A DNA stretch of 64,000 nucleotides, taken from Clostridium septicum. Lineage in GTDB: Bacteria > Bacillota > Clostridia > Clostridiales > Clostridiaceae. This document shows positions 18,680 through 30,311 of this stretch, piece by piece; the first letter of the stretch is position 1, and every line of letters begins with the position of its first letter. The DNA lies in assembly GCF_003606265.1 (NCBI RefSeq), contig NZ_CP023671.1, positions 2,108,001 through 2,172,000 on the forward strand, written 5' to 3'. The notes beneath the pieces were generated by a model. It worked only from the letters and a program-made list of their open reading frames with translations, was not told where the DNA came from and did no database searches. The translations under genes were made by a program, and so were the position numbers.

Positions 18680-20173
18680 ATGGTTCAATTCGAAACTCAA
18701 TTGAAAAAGCTTAAGCACGAGGTTCTAACAGAAATAGCCAAGCTTGCAAAAGATGATAGAGTTACTCCAGAGGAAATAGAAAAAATTCCTTATGAAGTAA
18801 TTAAGGGGGATAAGGCTCTTTATAGATGTTGTGTATATAAAGAAAGAGCTATTGTATTAGAACGAGCTAAACTAGCAGCAGGATTTTTAGCAAATGGGGA
18901 TAATATGGTTGAAGAATTTATAGACATAAAGGAAGATGATCAAATAATCTATGTCATTGAAGCAGCTTGTGATAGGTGTCCAATTAATAAATATAGTGTA
19001 ACAGACTCTTGTAGAAATTGTTTAGCTCATAAATGTAAAGAAGCATGTAATTTTGGAGCAATATCTTATGTTGCGGGAAGGGCTTATATAAATCAGGAAA
19101 TATGTAAAGAGTGTGGAATGTGCAAAAAAGCATGTCCTTATGATGCTATAGCAGAGGTTATGAGACCGTGTAAAAAAGTTTGTCCTACAGCTGCTATTGA
19201 AATAAGTCCAGAGGATAGACGTGCAGTTATAAAGGAAGAAAACTGTGTTAATTGTGGTGCTTGTATGTCAGCATGCCCGTTTGGGGCTATATCAGATAAA
19301 AGTCTAATAGTACCTGTTGCTAGAAATTTAGCTAAAGGAGAAAAAATATATGCAATAGTTGCGCCAGCTATAACTGGTCAGTTTGGTATGAAAATTACTT
19401 ATGGACAAGTTAAGAATGCAATAAAGAAATTAGGATTTATAGATATGATAGAAGCTGCTTGTGGAGCTGATGCAGTAACAGTTCATGAAAGTAATGAATT
19501 CATGACAAGGATGGATGAGGGTGATAGCTATATGACAAATTCCTGTTGTCCAGGATTTTTAAGTTATATTGAAAAGAAATTTCCCTCAGAAGCAGGAAAA
19601 ATATCAGGTACAGTATCACCTATGATTGCAACTGGAAGATATATTAAACATATGGATGCTGAAGCTACTGTGGTTTTTATTGGGCCTTGTACTGCTAAGA
19701 AAAGTGAAGCTGTAAGAAAATTGGTAAAGGATGCAGTAGATTATGTATTAACATTTGAAGAATTATTAGCATTGTTTGATGCTTTTGAAATAGACTTAGA
19801 AAAATGTGACGATGAGGTAGTAGATGACGCTTCCATATATGGAAGAGGATTTGGAGCTCATGGTGGACTAACAGCATCAATTCAAAATTATTTAAGGGGA
19901 AAAGGGTTAGAAGTAGACTTTAAACCAGTAAAAATTTCAGGTGGAACAGAAATTAAAAAAACTATGACTATGGCTAAAATAGGAAAGCTTCAAGGGAATT
20001 TTATTGAGGGAATGATTTGTGAAGGTGGGTGTATAAATGGAGCAGGAACTATTGTTACATCTATGAAGGCAAAGGCTGCGTTTAATAAGATTAATTCACA
20101 ATCAACTAAAAAAGCAGTATTAGATAACGAAAAATTAGAAGAGTATAATAATATTAATTTAGAAAGGAAATAA
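18680..20173 (+). CDS. Monomeric [FeFe] hydrogenase, group B-like
   Basis: A 497-aa ferredoxin-linked hydrogenase. A Cys-rich N-terminal part (CDRCP near 97, DSCRNCLAHKCKEAC) is followed by CKECGMCKKACPYD, an extra MRPCKKVCP and CVNCGACMSACPFG, giving several Fe-S clusters. The H-cluster motifs are NSCCPGF (about 287), IGPCTAKKSE (about 334) and EGMICEGGCINGAG (about 442). NSCCP rather than TSCCP, and GAG rather than GGGQP in the last motif, suggest group B rather than the classical group A enzymes. ATG 18680 is preferred since AAGGGAG precedes it; earlier TTG and ATG codons lack a good site. No maturase genes lie nearby. Confidence 0.88.
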   Translation: MVQFETQLKKLKHEVLTEIAKLAKDDRVTPEEIEKIPYEVIKGDKALYRCCVYKERAIVLERAKLAAGFLANGDNMVEEFIDIKEDDQIIYVIEAACDRCPINKYSVTDSCRNCLAHKCKEACNFGAISYVAGRAYINQEICKECGMCKKACPYDAIAEVMRPCKKVCPTAAIEISPEDRRAVIKEENCVNCGACMSACPFGAISDKSLIVPVARNLAKGEKIYAIVAPAITGQFGMKITYGQVKNAIKKLGFIDMIEAACGADAVTVHESNEFMTRMDEGDSYMTNSCCPGFLSYIEKKFPSEAGKISGTVSPMIATGRYIKHMDAEATVVFIGPCTAKKSEAVRKLVKDAVDYVLTFEELLALFDAFEIDLEKCDDEVVDDASIYGRGFGAHGGLTASIQNYLRGKGLEVDFKPVKISGGTEIKKTMTMAKIGKLQGNFIEGMICEGGCINGAGTIVTSMKAKAAFNKINSQSTKKAVLDNEKLEEYNNINLERK

Positions 20174-20192
20174 TATTGTTATAACTTTATAA

Positions 20193-20257
20193 ATGATTAG
20201 TAATGGTATAATTTAGAATGGGCATATTTTACTTACAAAAATATCATTGCTAATCAT
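20193..20257 (+). repeat. Inverted repeat flanking a TATAAT
   Basis: Bases 20193-20205 and 20245-20257 are inverted copies over 13 bp with one mismatch (a G-U pair in RNA) and enclose TATAAT at 20207-20212. Possible operator pair or leader hairpin of the downstream gene. Confidence 0.4.
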
Positions 20258-20283
20258 CAATATATAAGTAGATGGGGTGTTTT

Positions 20284-20985
20284 ATGGAAAAAATAAAGAT
20301 ATTCTTACATAAAAATAAATACAAAATTATAGGTTCAATTTTATTAATAATTTTATTGATATGTTTTTATGAGTATTACGCTAAATATTCTATGCTTTTT
20401 AGAAATCCAGAGAATATAAAAAAATTAATATTAAGTTATGGTAAGTATTCATTTATAGCATATATAGCTTTACAATTTTTACAAATAGTTGTATTTTTTA
20501 TACCAGGAGAATTAGTACAAATAGCTGGTGGATATATATTTGGAGCTTGGGAAGGATTCTTGTTATCCTTCATAGGAATTTTAATAGGAAGTGTGTTTAG
20601 TTTTCTGTTAGCAAGGTTACTAGGAAAAAGTTATGTTGAAAAAATAGTGTTTAAAGAAGATAAGTGGCTATTTAAAAAAATAGAAGAAATAAAAAGAGAT
20701 AAGAAAAAGTTTAAAGAACTTGTATTTATAATGTATTTAATTCCTGGAATACCAAAGGATATTTTAGGGTACATATGTGGAGTAACAACTTTGACATTAA
20801 AGGAGTTTACAATTATATCTATGCTAGGTAGAGCGCCTGCTCTATTTATATCTTGTTTTTTTGGGAACAAAATGTCAGTAGATAATATAGGTATGTTAAT
20901 ATTAATAGCTATAATAGTAGGTGTTATATTTATAGTTAGTATTATAAAAGGTAAGAAATTCATTTCAAATTATGGAAAAAAATAA
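20284..20985 (+). CDS. TVP38/TMEM64 family membrane protein
   Basis: A 233-aa integral membrane protein of the DedA-like VTT/SNARE-associated fold. The signature GELVQIAGGYIFGAWEGF precedes the glycine-rich IGSVFSFLLARLLGK, and IPGIPKDILGYICG marks the second re-entrant loop. The N-terminus is basic, then hydrophobic; about five or six membrane segments follow. Related proteins are implicated in lipid or anion transport, but this one's role is unknown. Start ATG 20284 follows GGGGTG; ATG 20272 overlaps that site. Single gene with its own terminator. Confidence 0.82.
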   Translation: MEKIKIFLHKNKYKIIGSILLIILLICFYEYYAKYSMLFRNPENIKKLILSYGKYSFIAYIALQFLQIVVFFIPGELVQIAGGYIFGAWEGFLLSFIGILIGSVFSFLLARLLGKSYVEKIVFKEDKWLFKKIEEIKRDKKKFKELVFIMYLIPGIPKDILGYICGVTTLTLKEFTIISMLGRAPALFISCFFGNKMSVDNIGMLILIAIIVGVIFIVSIIKGKKFISNYGKK

Positions 20986-20991
20986 TTAGGT

Positions 20992-21035
20992 AAAGCAAAG
21001 GATATATTTTTCAAAAAATATCCTTTGCTTTATTA
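20992..21035 (+). terminator. Terminator after the TVP38 gene
   Basis: AAAGCAAAGGATAT (20992-21005) pairs perfectly with ATATCCTTTGCTTT (21018-21031). Confidence 0.88.
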
Positions 21036-21231
21036 ATATTATTATTTTAAGTTTATTCTATTAGAATAGATAGTTTTTTATTATGTAATAGAGAATCATT
21101 GTAAGAAATTAGGTGAGAGATTAAGAGAAGATAAAATAATTAATTATAACTGGTAATATTTGATGTATATAAGGGAATAATATATGAAGTAAAGTTTGAT
21201 AAAAATTTTATGAAATATTATTATAATTTTA

Positions 21232-21258
21232 TTAGCACTTGGGGAGAATGAGTGCTAA
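21232..21258 (+). promoter_or_regulatory. CIRCE element (HrcA operator) of groESL
   Basis: TTAGCACTT, nine bases, GAGTGCTAA: one mismatch from the CIRCE consensus. It follows a TATAAT (21222-21227) and precedes groES, so HrcA repression and heat induction are expected. The rest of 21036-21231 shows no gene. Confidence 0.95.
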
Positions 21259-21285
21259 AATATAAATAAGAAGTAATTAATATAA

Positions 21286-23227
<1,942 letters not shown>

Positions 23228-23236
23228 TAAAATTTT

Positions 23237-23270
23237 AAAAAAAGATTTGCAATTTGCAAATCTTTTTTTA
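23237..23270 (+). terminator. Terminator of groESL
   Basis: AAAAAGATTTGC pairs with GCAAATCTTTTT, followed by further T residues. Confidence 0.9.
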
Positions 23271-23427
23271 TTTAATCAATTAGTAAGAAAAGTTATAATA
23301 TTTAGGAGCATATTGAAAATAGATAAAAATAAAAACAATTTGTAAACAAAAAGACTTTAGTGTATAAAGTTAGGAAAAAGAGTTAATATTTTAGAAGAAC
23401 TTATTGAAAGGAGTTGATATTATTAAG

Positions 23428-23820
23428 TTGGATAATAAAAAAAATAAAAAGAAAAAAGGATTTACTTTAGTAGAAATGATAGCTGTTATGGGAATAATAG
23501 CTATATTAGCAACTATTTTAGTGCCTAAAGTAACAGGCTATATTAAAGAGGCAAGAAAAACAGAAGTAATTGATCAAGCAAGAAAAGTAGTGTTAGCAGT
23601 AGAATCTATAAACATAAAATTATCTAATAGCTTGACAAAAGATAATACTGTAAGTGATGTAATAAGTAAATCGGGAGAATTGTTAAAGGAAGATGATGTT
23701 ACTAAATTAGGAGAAAGTACTACAGTTGAATTATGCTACAAAATAATTGAAACAGATAAATTTAATATTCTTCTACAGGACGACAATACTTTTAAAAATG
23801 TAGAACCAATAGATAAATAA
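23428..23820 (+). CDS. Type IV pilin-like (pseudopilin) protein
   Basis: A roughly 130-aa protein with a class III signal: a Lys-rich leader ending KKKKG, then FTLVEMIAVMGIIAILATIL, where prepilin peptidase would cut after the Gly and methylate the Phe. The rest is a short globular domain without Cys pairs. The start is uncertain: GAAAGGAG (23406-23413) has no ATG near it. TTG 23428 is 14 bases away, and ATT 23422 is better spaced but rarer. The next gene is a prepilin peptidase; no pilus ATPase or platform gene is nearby. Confidence 0.8.
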   Translation: MDNKKNKKKKGFTLVEMIAVMGIIAILATILVPKVTGYIKEARKTEVIDQARKVVLAVESINIKLSNSLTKDNTVSDVISKSGELLKEDDVTKLGESTTVELCYKIIETDKFNILLQDDNTFKNVEPIDK

Positions 23821-23857
23821 ATGGATATAATCAAAGAATTAAATATAATTTCTTAAG

Positions 23858-23889
23858 AAAAATCTCCTTTTAATTAAGGAGATTTTTTA
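23858..23889 (+). terminator. Terminator between pseudopilin and peptidase genes
   Basis: AAAAATCTCCTT (23858-23869) pairs with AAGGAGATTTTT (23876-23887). It may attenuate rather than stop expression of the peptidase gene. Confidence 0.8.
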
Positions 23890-23908
23890 TTGAGATTGGA
23901 GGTTTTAG

Positions 23909-24664
23909 GTGGATATATTTTTTATAGGGCTAATTGGGTTATGCATAGGTAGTTTTTTAAATATTTGTATATATAGAATTATAAGAGAAGAGTCTATAGT
24001 TTTTCCGGCAACACATTGCATTACATGTGGATATGAAATTAATTGGTATGATTTAATTCATGTATTTAGTTATGCTATTTTAGGTGGAAATTGTAGGGTT
24101 TGTTCTAATAAAATTTCTCTTAAATATCTAGTGATACAGGTACTTAATGCAATTTTATATTTAATAATATTTTTTAATTATGGATATAGTTTAGAATTTT
24201 TAAAGTGTTGCGTACTAGCTTCACTTTTAATAGTAATTGGTTTCATAGATTATGAAACTAAATATGTATATAACTCTACTATAATGTTTGGAATTGCTAT
24301 AGGTATTGTGTTTTTAATAATTCAAAGTAGTTTAAAACATGGTTTGTTGTGGGATAATATTAATGGAGCTTTAATTGGCTTTAGTATTATTTATTTAATA
24401 GTTATTATAACTAAAAGTATGGGTGAAGGAGATATTTGGATAGCAACTTTATGTGGTTTATTTTTAGGAGTTAAAGGAGTTTTAGTTACAATAATAATTT
24501 CTATAGTAATTGGTGGAATTACTGGGATTTTTATTATAACCTTTAAATTAAAGTCTAAAAAATCTAAAATAGCGTTTGGACCATATTTAGCTATGGGAGC
24601 TATAGTTTCGAGTATAATGTGTAATGAAATTATAAATTGGTATATTGAGTTTTTAATGCAATAA
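23909..24664 (+). CDS. Prepilin peptidase (A24 family)
   Basis: A 251-aa polytopic membrane aspartyl protease that cleaves and N-methylates prepilins. The cytoplasmic loop has two Cys pairs (CITC, CRVC), as in bifunctional PilD/ComC enzymes. The catalytic Asp residues lie in GFIDYETK and GEGDIW. GTG start after TTGGAGG. It sits 88 bp after the pseudopilin, its likely substrate, with a terminator between them. Confidence 0.9.
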   Translation: MDIFFIGLIGLCIGSFLNICIYRIIREESIVFPATHCITCGYEINWYDLIHVFSYAILGGNCRVCSNKISLKYLVIQVLNAILYLIIFFNYGYSLEFLKCCVLASLLIVIGFIDYETKYVYNSTIMFGIAIGIVFLIIQSSLKHGLLWDNINGALIGFSIIYLIVIITKSMGEGDIWIATLCGLFLGVKGVLVTIIISIVIGGITGIFIITFKLKSKKSKIAFGPYLAMGAIVSSIMCNEIINWYIEFLMQ

Positions 24665-24678
24665 TTATTGCAAATGCC

Positions 24679-24707
24679 TTGACAAGTATACCCCCTAGCT
24701 ATATAAT
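24679..24707 (+). promoter_or_regulatory. guaB promoter
   Basis: TTGACA (24679-24684), 17-bp spacer, TATAAT (24702-24707). Confidence 0.85.
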
Positions 24708-24738
24708 AATTTTAAATTAAAAATAGTTGCACATTTTA

Positions 24739-24890
24739 TTACTCGTATATCCCCTGAATATGGCAGGGAGTATCTACCGGAAACCTTAAATTTCCGACTA
24801 TGAGTGAATTTGATATATCTATAAGTATACTTATTTGTGTATTTTGTTAGGCATATTAACTTCACTTAGAAGATTAATGTGCTTTTTTTA
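24739..24890 (+). ncRNA. Guanine-type purine riboswitch with terminator
   Basis: Aptamer 24739-24808: P1 arms ACTCG/TGAGT, conserved TATA, P2 CCCCTG-ATATGG-CAGGGA, GTATCTAC, P3 CCGGAAA/TTTCCG, then GACTATGAGT. The C in GACTAT is the guanine-selective position (adenine switches have T). The expression platform is a hairpin at 24850-24880 with a seven-T run, so bound guanine probably terminates transcription before guaB. Confidence 0.95.
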
Positions 24891-24935
24891 TACTTAAAAT
24901 TAATAAAAATGTGAAATTTTACTTTCAAATGATAA

Positions 24936-26429
<1,494 letters not shown>

Positions 26430-26515
26430 ACTTTAAGTTATATTTAAATAAATTTTAAGGAGAACTTTTTAGTAAAATTATTAAAAAGTCTCTTTAAAAA
26501 AATTACTAAATTAAA

Positions 26516-26559
26516 TTTAACGAATAAAAAAATAAAAAATCAATTGAATTTTCGTTAAA
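26516..26559 (+). promoter_or_regulatory. Inverted CGAA boxes before guaA
   Basis: TTTAACGAA (26516-26524) and TTCGTTAAA (26551-26559) are a perfect 9-bp inverted repeat 26 bases apart. CGAA-centred pairs recall PurR PurBoxes, but the match is partial. Confidence 0.3.
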
Positions 26560-26601
26560 ATTAATAGATAATATAATTAATAACAAAGCTGGAGGAATCT
26601 C

Positions 26602-28134
26602 ATGAAAAAAGAATTAGTTTTAGTCGTTGACTTTGGTGGTCAATATAATCAATTGATAGCAAGAAGAGTAAGAGAATGTGGAGTTTATTGTGAAATAATC
26701 CCTTATACATATACTATAGAAAAAATAAAAGCAAAAAATCCAAAAGGAATAATATTTACTGGAGGTCCTAATAGTGTTTATGGTGAAAATACACCAAAGG
26801 TAGCTGATGGAATATTTGATTTAGGAATTCCTGTATTAGGAATTTGTTATGGAGATCAGCTTATGGCACATATGTTAGGTGGTAATGTTGATACAGCTCC
26901 AGTTAGAGAATATGGAAAAACTAATGTTAACTTAGATAACACTTCAAGATTATTTGAAGGAATAGAAAAAGAAGAAATATGTTGGATGAGTCATACTGAC
27001 TATGTTAAAGAAGCACCAGCTGGATTTAGAATTATAGGTTATACAGAAGTATGTCCGATAGCAGCAATGGAAAATGAAGATAGAAAACTTTACGGAGTTC
27101 AATTCCATCCAGAAGTTGAACATACTCCATTTGGACAAAAAATGCTTTCAAATTTCTTACATAACATATGTGGTTTAGGAAATAATTGGACTATGGCTTC
27201 ATTTGCAGAAGATAAGATAAATGAAATAAAGCAATTAGTTGGAGATAAAAAGGTACTTTGTGCTTTATCAGGTGGAGTTGATTCATCAGTTGCTGCAATG
27301 TTAGTACATAAGGCTATAGGACATAATTTAACTTGTATATTTGTAGATCACGGTCTTTTAAGAAAAGATGAAGGTGATACAGTAGAAAGAGTATTCAAAA
27401 AAGAATTTGATATGAATATCATAAGAGTTAATGCAGCAGATAGATTCCTTGGAAAATTAAAAGGAGTTTCAGATCCAGAAACTAAAAGAAAGATAATCGG
27501 AGAAGAATTTATAAGAGTATTCGAAGAAGAAGCAAATAAATTAGGAGCAATTGATTATTTAGTTCAAGGAACAATATATCCTGACATAGTTGAAAGTGGA
27601 ACAGATACTTCAGCAACAATAAAGTCTCACCATAATGTTGGAGGACTTCCAGAAGATATGCAATTTGATCTTATAGAACCTTTAAGAGAATTATTTAAAG
27701 ATGAAGTAAGAGCAGTTGGCGAGGAACTTGGAATACCTCATAAATTAGTATGGAGACAGCCATTTCCAGGACCAGGATTAGCAATTAGAGTTCTTGGAGA
27801 AATTACAGAGGAGAAATTAGAAATAGTTAGAGAAGCAGACGCTATATTTAGAGAAGAAATAGCAAATGCAGAATTAGATGAAAGCATATGGCAATATTTT
27901 GCTTGTTTACCTAATATAAAGTCAGTAGGAGTTATGGGAGATGAAAGAACATATTCACATACTGTAGCCCTGAGAGCAGTTACTTCAAGTGATGCCATGA
28001 CTTCAGAATGGGCAAGATTACCATATGAATTAATAGATCTTGTATCCCGTAGAATAGTAAATGAAGTTAAAGGTGTTAATAGAATTGTTTATGATGTAAC
28101 AAGTAAACCACCAGCAACTATTGAGTGGGAATAA
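26602..28134 (+). CDS. guaA: GMP synthase (glutamine-hydrolysing)
   Basis: A 510-aa enzyme turning XMP into GMP. The N-terminal class I amidotransferase has catalytic GICYGDQL and QFHPEVEHT; the ATP pyrophosphatase has the P-loop SGGVDSSV; the dimerisation domain contains [12 protein letters not shown] and ends [10 protein letters not shown]. Full length. RBS TGGAGG. It follows guaB, making an adjacent GMP pair, though a 170-bp gap separates them. Confidence 0.97.
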   Translation: MKKELVLVVDFGGQYNQLIARRVRECGVYCEIIPYTYTIEKIKAKNPKGIIFTGGPNSVYGENTPKVADGIFDLGIPVLGICYGDQLMAHMLGGNVDTAPVREYGKTNVNLDNTSRLFEGIEKEEICWMSHTDYVKEAPAGFRIIGYTEVCPIAAMENEDRKLYGVQFHPEVEHTPFGQKMLSNFLHNICGLGNNWTMASFAEDKINEIKQLVGDKKVLCALSGGVDSSVAAMLVHKAIGHNLTCIFVDHGLLRKDEGDTVERVFKKEFDMNIIRVNAADRFLGKLKGVSDPETKRKIIGEEFIRVFEEEANKLGAIDYLVQGTIYPDIVESGTDTSATIKSHHNVGGLPEDMQFDLIEPLRELFKDEVRAVGEELGIPHKLVWRQPFPGPGLAIRVLGEITEEKLEIVREADAIFREEIANAELDESIWQYFACLPNIKSVGVMGDERTYSHTVALRAVTSSDAMTSEWARLPYELIDLVSRRIVNEVKGVNRIVYDVTSKPPATIEWE

Positions 28135-28150
28135 AACTAAGAAATCCATA

Positions 28151-28222
28151 AAATTAATCCATATAGGTAGTTATGATTGTTCTAACATAGCAAGGACAAC
28201 ATAGCTACCTAATTAATTTTTA
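28151..28222 (+). terminator. Terminator after guaA
   Basis: A long imperfect stem centred on TAGGTAG (28164-28170) and CTACCTA (28205-28211), flanked by AATTAAT/ATTAATT pairs and a short T run. Confidence 0.7.
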
Positions 28223-28279
28223 AAATAATGTATATAGGAAAATATAATTGATAAAATAAATAATGAGTATATTAAAATT

Positions 28280-28309
28280 TTGATAGTAATTTATAAAATA
28301 TGATATAAT
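28280..28309 (+). promoter_or_regulatory. pgi promoter
   Basis: TTGATA (28280-28285), 18-bp spacer, TATAAT (28304-28309). Confidence 0.7.
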
Positions 28310-28360
28310 GTATTTGTTATATTTGGACAAAAAATTCCAGAAAAATTGGAGGTATTATTT

Positions 28361-29713
28361 ATGAATAAGAGTTTAAGATTAGATTTATCAAAAGTAGAAC
28401 CATACGTAAAACAACATGAATTAGATTATATGGAAACAATGGTAAATGGTGCACATAAGGTTCTTCATGAAAAGACTGGAGCAGGAAATGATTTTTTAGG
28501 TTGGTTAGATTTACCTGTTAATTATGATAAAGATGAATTTGAAAGAATAAAAGCTGCTGCTGAAAGAATTAAAAAGAACTCAGAAGCGTTAATAGTTATA
28601 GGAATAGGTGGTTCATATTTAGGACCTAGAGCTGCTATAGAAATGTTAAATAGTAATTTTTATAATGTACTAGGTAACGATAAGAGAAAGGCTCCAAGAG
28701 TATTCTTTGTTGGTAATAACATAAGTTCAACATATTTAGCTGAGCTTTTAGAAGCTATAGATGGAATGGATATTAGTGTAAATGTTATTTCAAAGTCAGG
28801 AACAACTACTGAGCCAGCTATAGCATTCAGAGTATTCAAAGAATATATGGAAAATAAATATGGTGTTGACGGAGCTAAAGAAAGAATATTTGCAACTACT
28901 GATAGAAGTAGAGGAGCATTAAAATCTCTTTCAAATGAAATGGGATATGAAACATTTGTTATTCCAGATGATGTAGGAGGAAGATTTTCAGTATTAACAG
29001 CAGTTGGATTATTACCAATAGCTGTTGCAGGAATAAGCATAGATGATATGATGCAAGGAGCGGCTGATGCAAGAGAAGCATATGCTACTTGTGATTTAAA
29101 GAATAATGATTGTTATAAATATGCAGCTATGAGAAATGCTCTATATAATAAAGGTAAGAGTGTAGAAATACTAGTTAACTATGAACCAGGTTTACATTAC
29201 TTTAATGAATGGTGGAAACAATTATACGGAGAATCTGAAGGTAAAGATAATAAAGGAATATTCCCAGCAGCTGTTGATTTCTCAACTGACTTACATTCAA
29301 TGGGACAATTCATTCAAGAAGGTTCAAGAATAATGTTTGAAACTGTTCTTAATGTAGAAAAGGTTAGAAAAGAAATGACTATAGAGAAAGCAGAAGGAGA
29401 TTTAGATGGATTAAATTTCTTATCAGGAAAAACTATAGATTTTGTTAATAAACAAGCATTTAATGGAACTTTATTAGCTCATAATGATGGAGGAGTTCCA
29501 AATATGGTATTAAATATTCCTGAAATGAGTCCTTATTACTTTGGATATATGGTATACTTCTTTGAAAAAGCTTGTGCTATAAGTGGATATATGTTGGGAG
29601 TTAACCCATTTGATCAACCAGGAGTTGAAGCATACAAGAAAAATATGTTTGCTTTACTTGGAAAGCCAGGATATGAGGATTTAAAAGCTGAATTAGAGGC
29701 TAAATTAAAATAA
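28361..29713 (+). CDS. pgi: Glucose-6-phosphate isomerase
   Basis: A 450-aa glycolytic isomerase of the short bacterial type. [12 protein letters not shown] and [10 protein letters not shown] are the SIS phosphate-binding segments; [16 protein letters not shown] is the PGI signature; catalytic Glu and His lie in the second half. ATG 28361 follows TTGGAGG at 8 bases. Its TAA overlaps the start of the next gene by one base, implying translational coupling. Confidence 0.97.
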   Translation: MNKSLRLDLSKVEPYVKQHELDYMETMVNGAHKVLHEKTGAGNDFLGWLDLPVNYDKDEFERIKAAAERIKKNSEALIVIGIGGSYLGPRAAIEMLNSNFYNVLGNDKRKAPRVFFVGNNISSTYLAELLEAIDGMDISVNVISKSGTTTEPAIAFRVFKEYMENKYGVDGAKERIFATTDRSRGALKSLSNEMGYETFVIPDDVGGRFSVLTAVGLLPIAVAGISIDDMMQGAADAREAYATCDLKNNDCYKYAAMRNALYNKGKSVEILVNYEPGLHYFNEWWKQLYGESEGKDNKGIFPAAVDFSTDLHSMGQFIQEGSRIMFETVLNVEKVRKEMTIEKAEGDLDGLNFLSGKTIDFVNKQAFNGTLLAHNDGGVPNMVLNIPEMSPYYFGYMVYFFEKACAISGYMLGVNPFDQPGVEAYKKNMFALLGKPGYEDLKAELEAKLK

Positions 29714-30156
29714 TGAAAATTATAGTAGATGGAGATGCCTGTCCAGGTATCTCCATTATTCAAAATATAGCAGAAGAATACAAAATAGAACTTTTATTAT
29801 ATTGTGATATTCATCATTTTATAATGCTAGATTACGGAGAAGTAAAAGTAGTTGATACTGGTTTTCAGAGTGTTGATATGTATGTAGTTAACAATTGTAA
29901 AAATAAAGATATAGTAATTACGCAAGATTATGGTGTAGCTGCAATATGTTTAGGAAAAAATGCAAAAGTAATAAATCCTAAAGGATATGTTTATAATAAC
30001 GAAAATATAGATAGGTTATTAGAAGAGAGACATATTTCTCAAAAAATTAGAAGAGCTGGAGGAAGAACTTCTAACCCTAAGAAACGGGTTGTAGAAGATG
30101 ATATAAGGCTTGAGAAAAATCTTAAAAAATTAATAGAATGTAGTATAAGGAGATAA
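29713..30156 (+). CDS. YaiI/YqxD (DUF188) family protein
   Basis: A 147-aa PIN-like fold protein. Acidic motifs VDGDACP at the N-terminus and TQDYGVAAICL mid-protein match the family, as does the C-terminal RRAGGRTSNPKKR. The acidic cluster hints at a nuclease-like site, but no activity is established. It overlaps pgi by one base (TAATG), so it probably depends on pgi translation. Confidence 0.85.
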   Translation: MKIIVDGDACPGISIIQNIAEEYKIELLLYCDIHHFIMLDYGEVKVVDTGFQSVDMYVVNNCKNKDIVITQDYGVAAICLGKNAKVINPKGYVYNNENIDRLLEERHISQKIRRAGGRTSNPKKRVVEDDIRLEKNLKKLIECSIRR

Positions 30157-30311
30157 ACTGTAGAAATATAAGCTATGGTTTGCTCCTATTTTTTTATTTC
30201 GCCGACAAAATTCAGTTTATATTTTATTATGTAATCTGTATAATAGAAATTAGGAAATATATGAGAATTTTTTTTGTTAGGATTAATATTGATATATAAA
30301 GGGTGAAGGTT

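Noticed and set aside
21147..21156. AACTGGTAAT before groES, like the GntR operator
   Set aside because: Only the half-site is present, with no inverted partner, and groESL already has CIRCE control.
26456..26500. Hairpin after guaB as a terminator
   Set aside because: The stem is imperfect and is followed by A-rich, not T-rich, sequence on the + strand.
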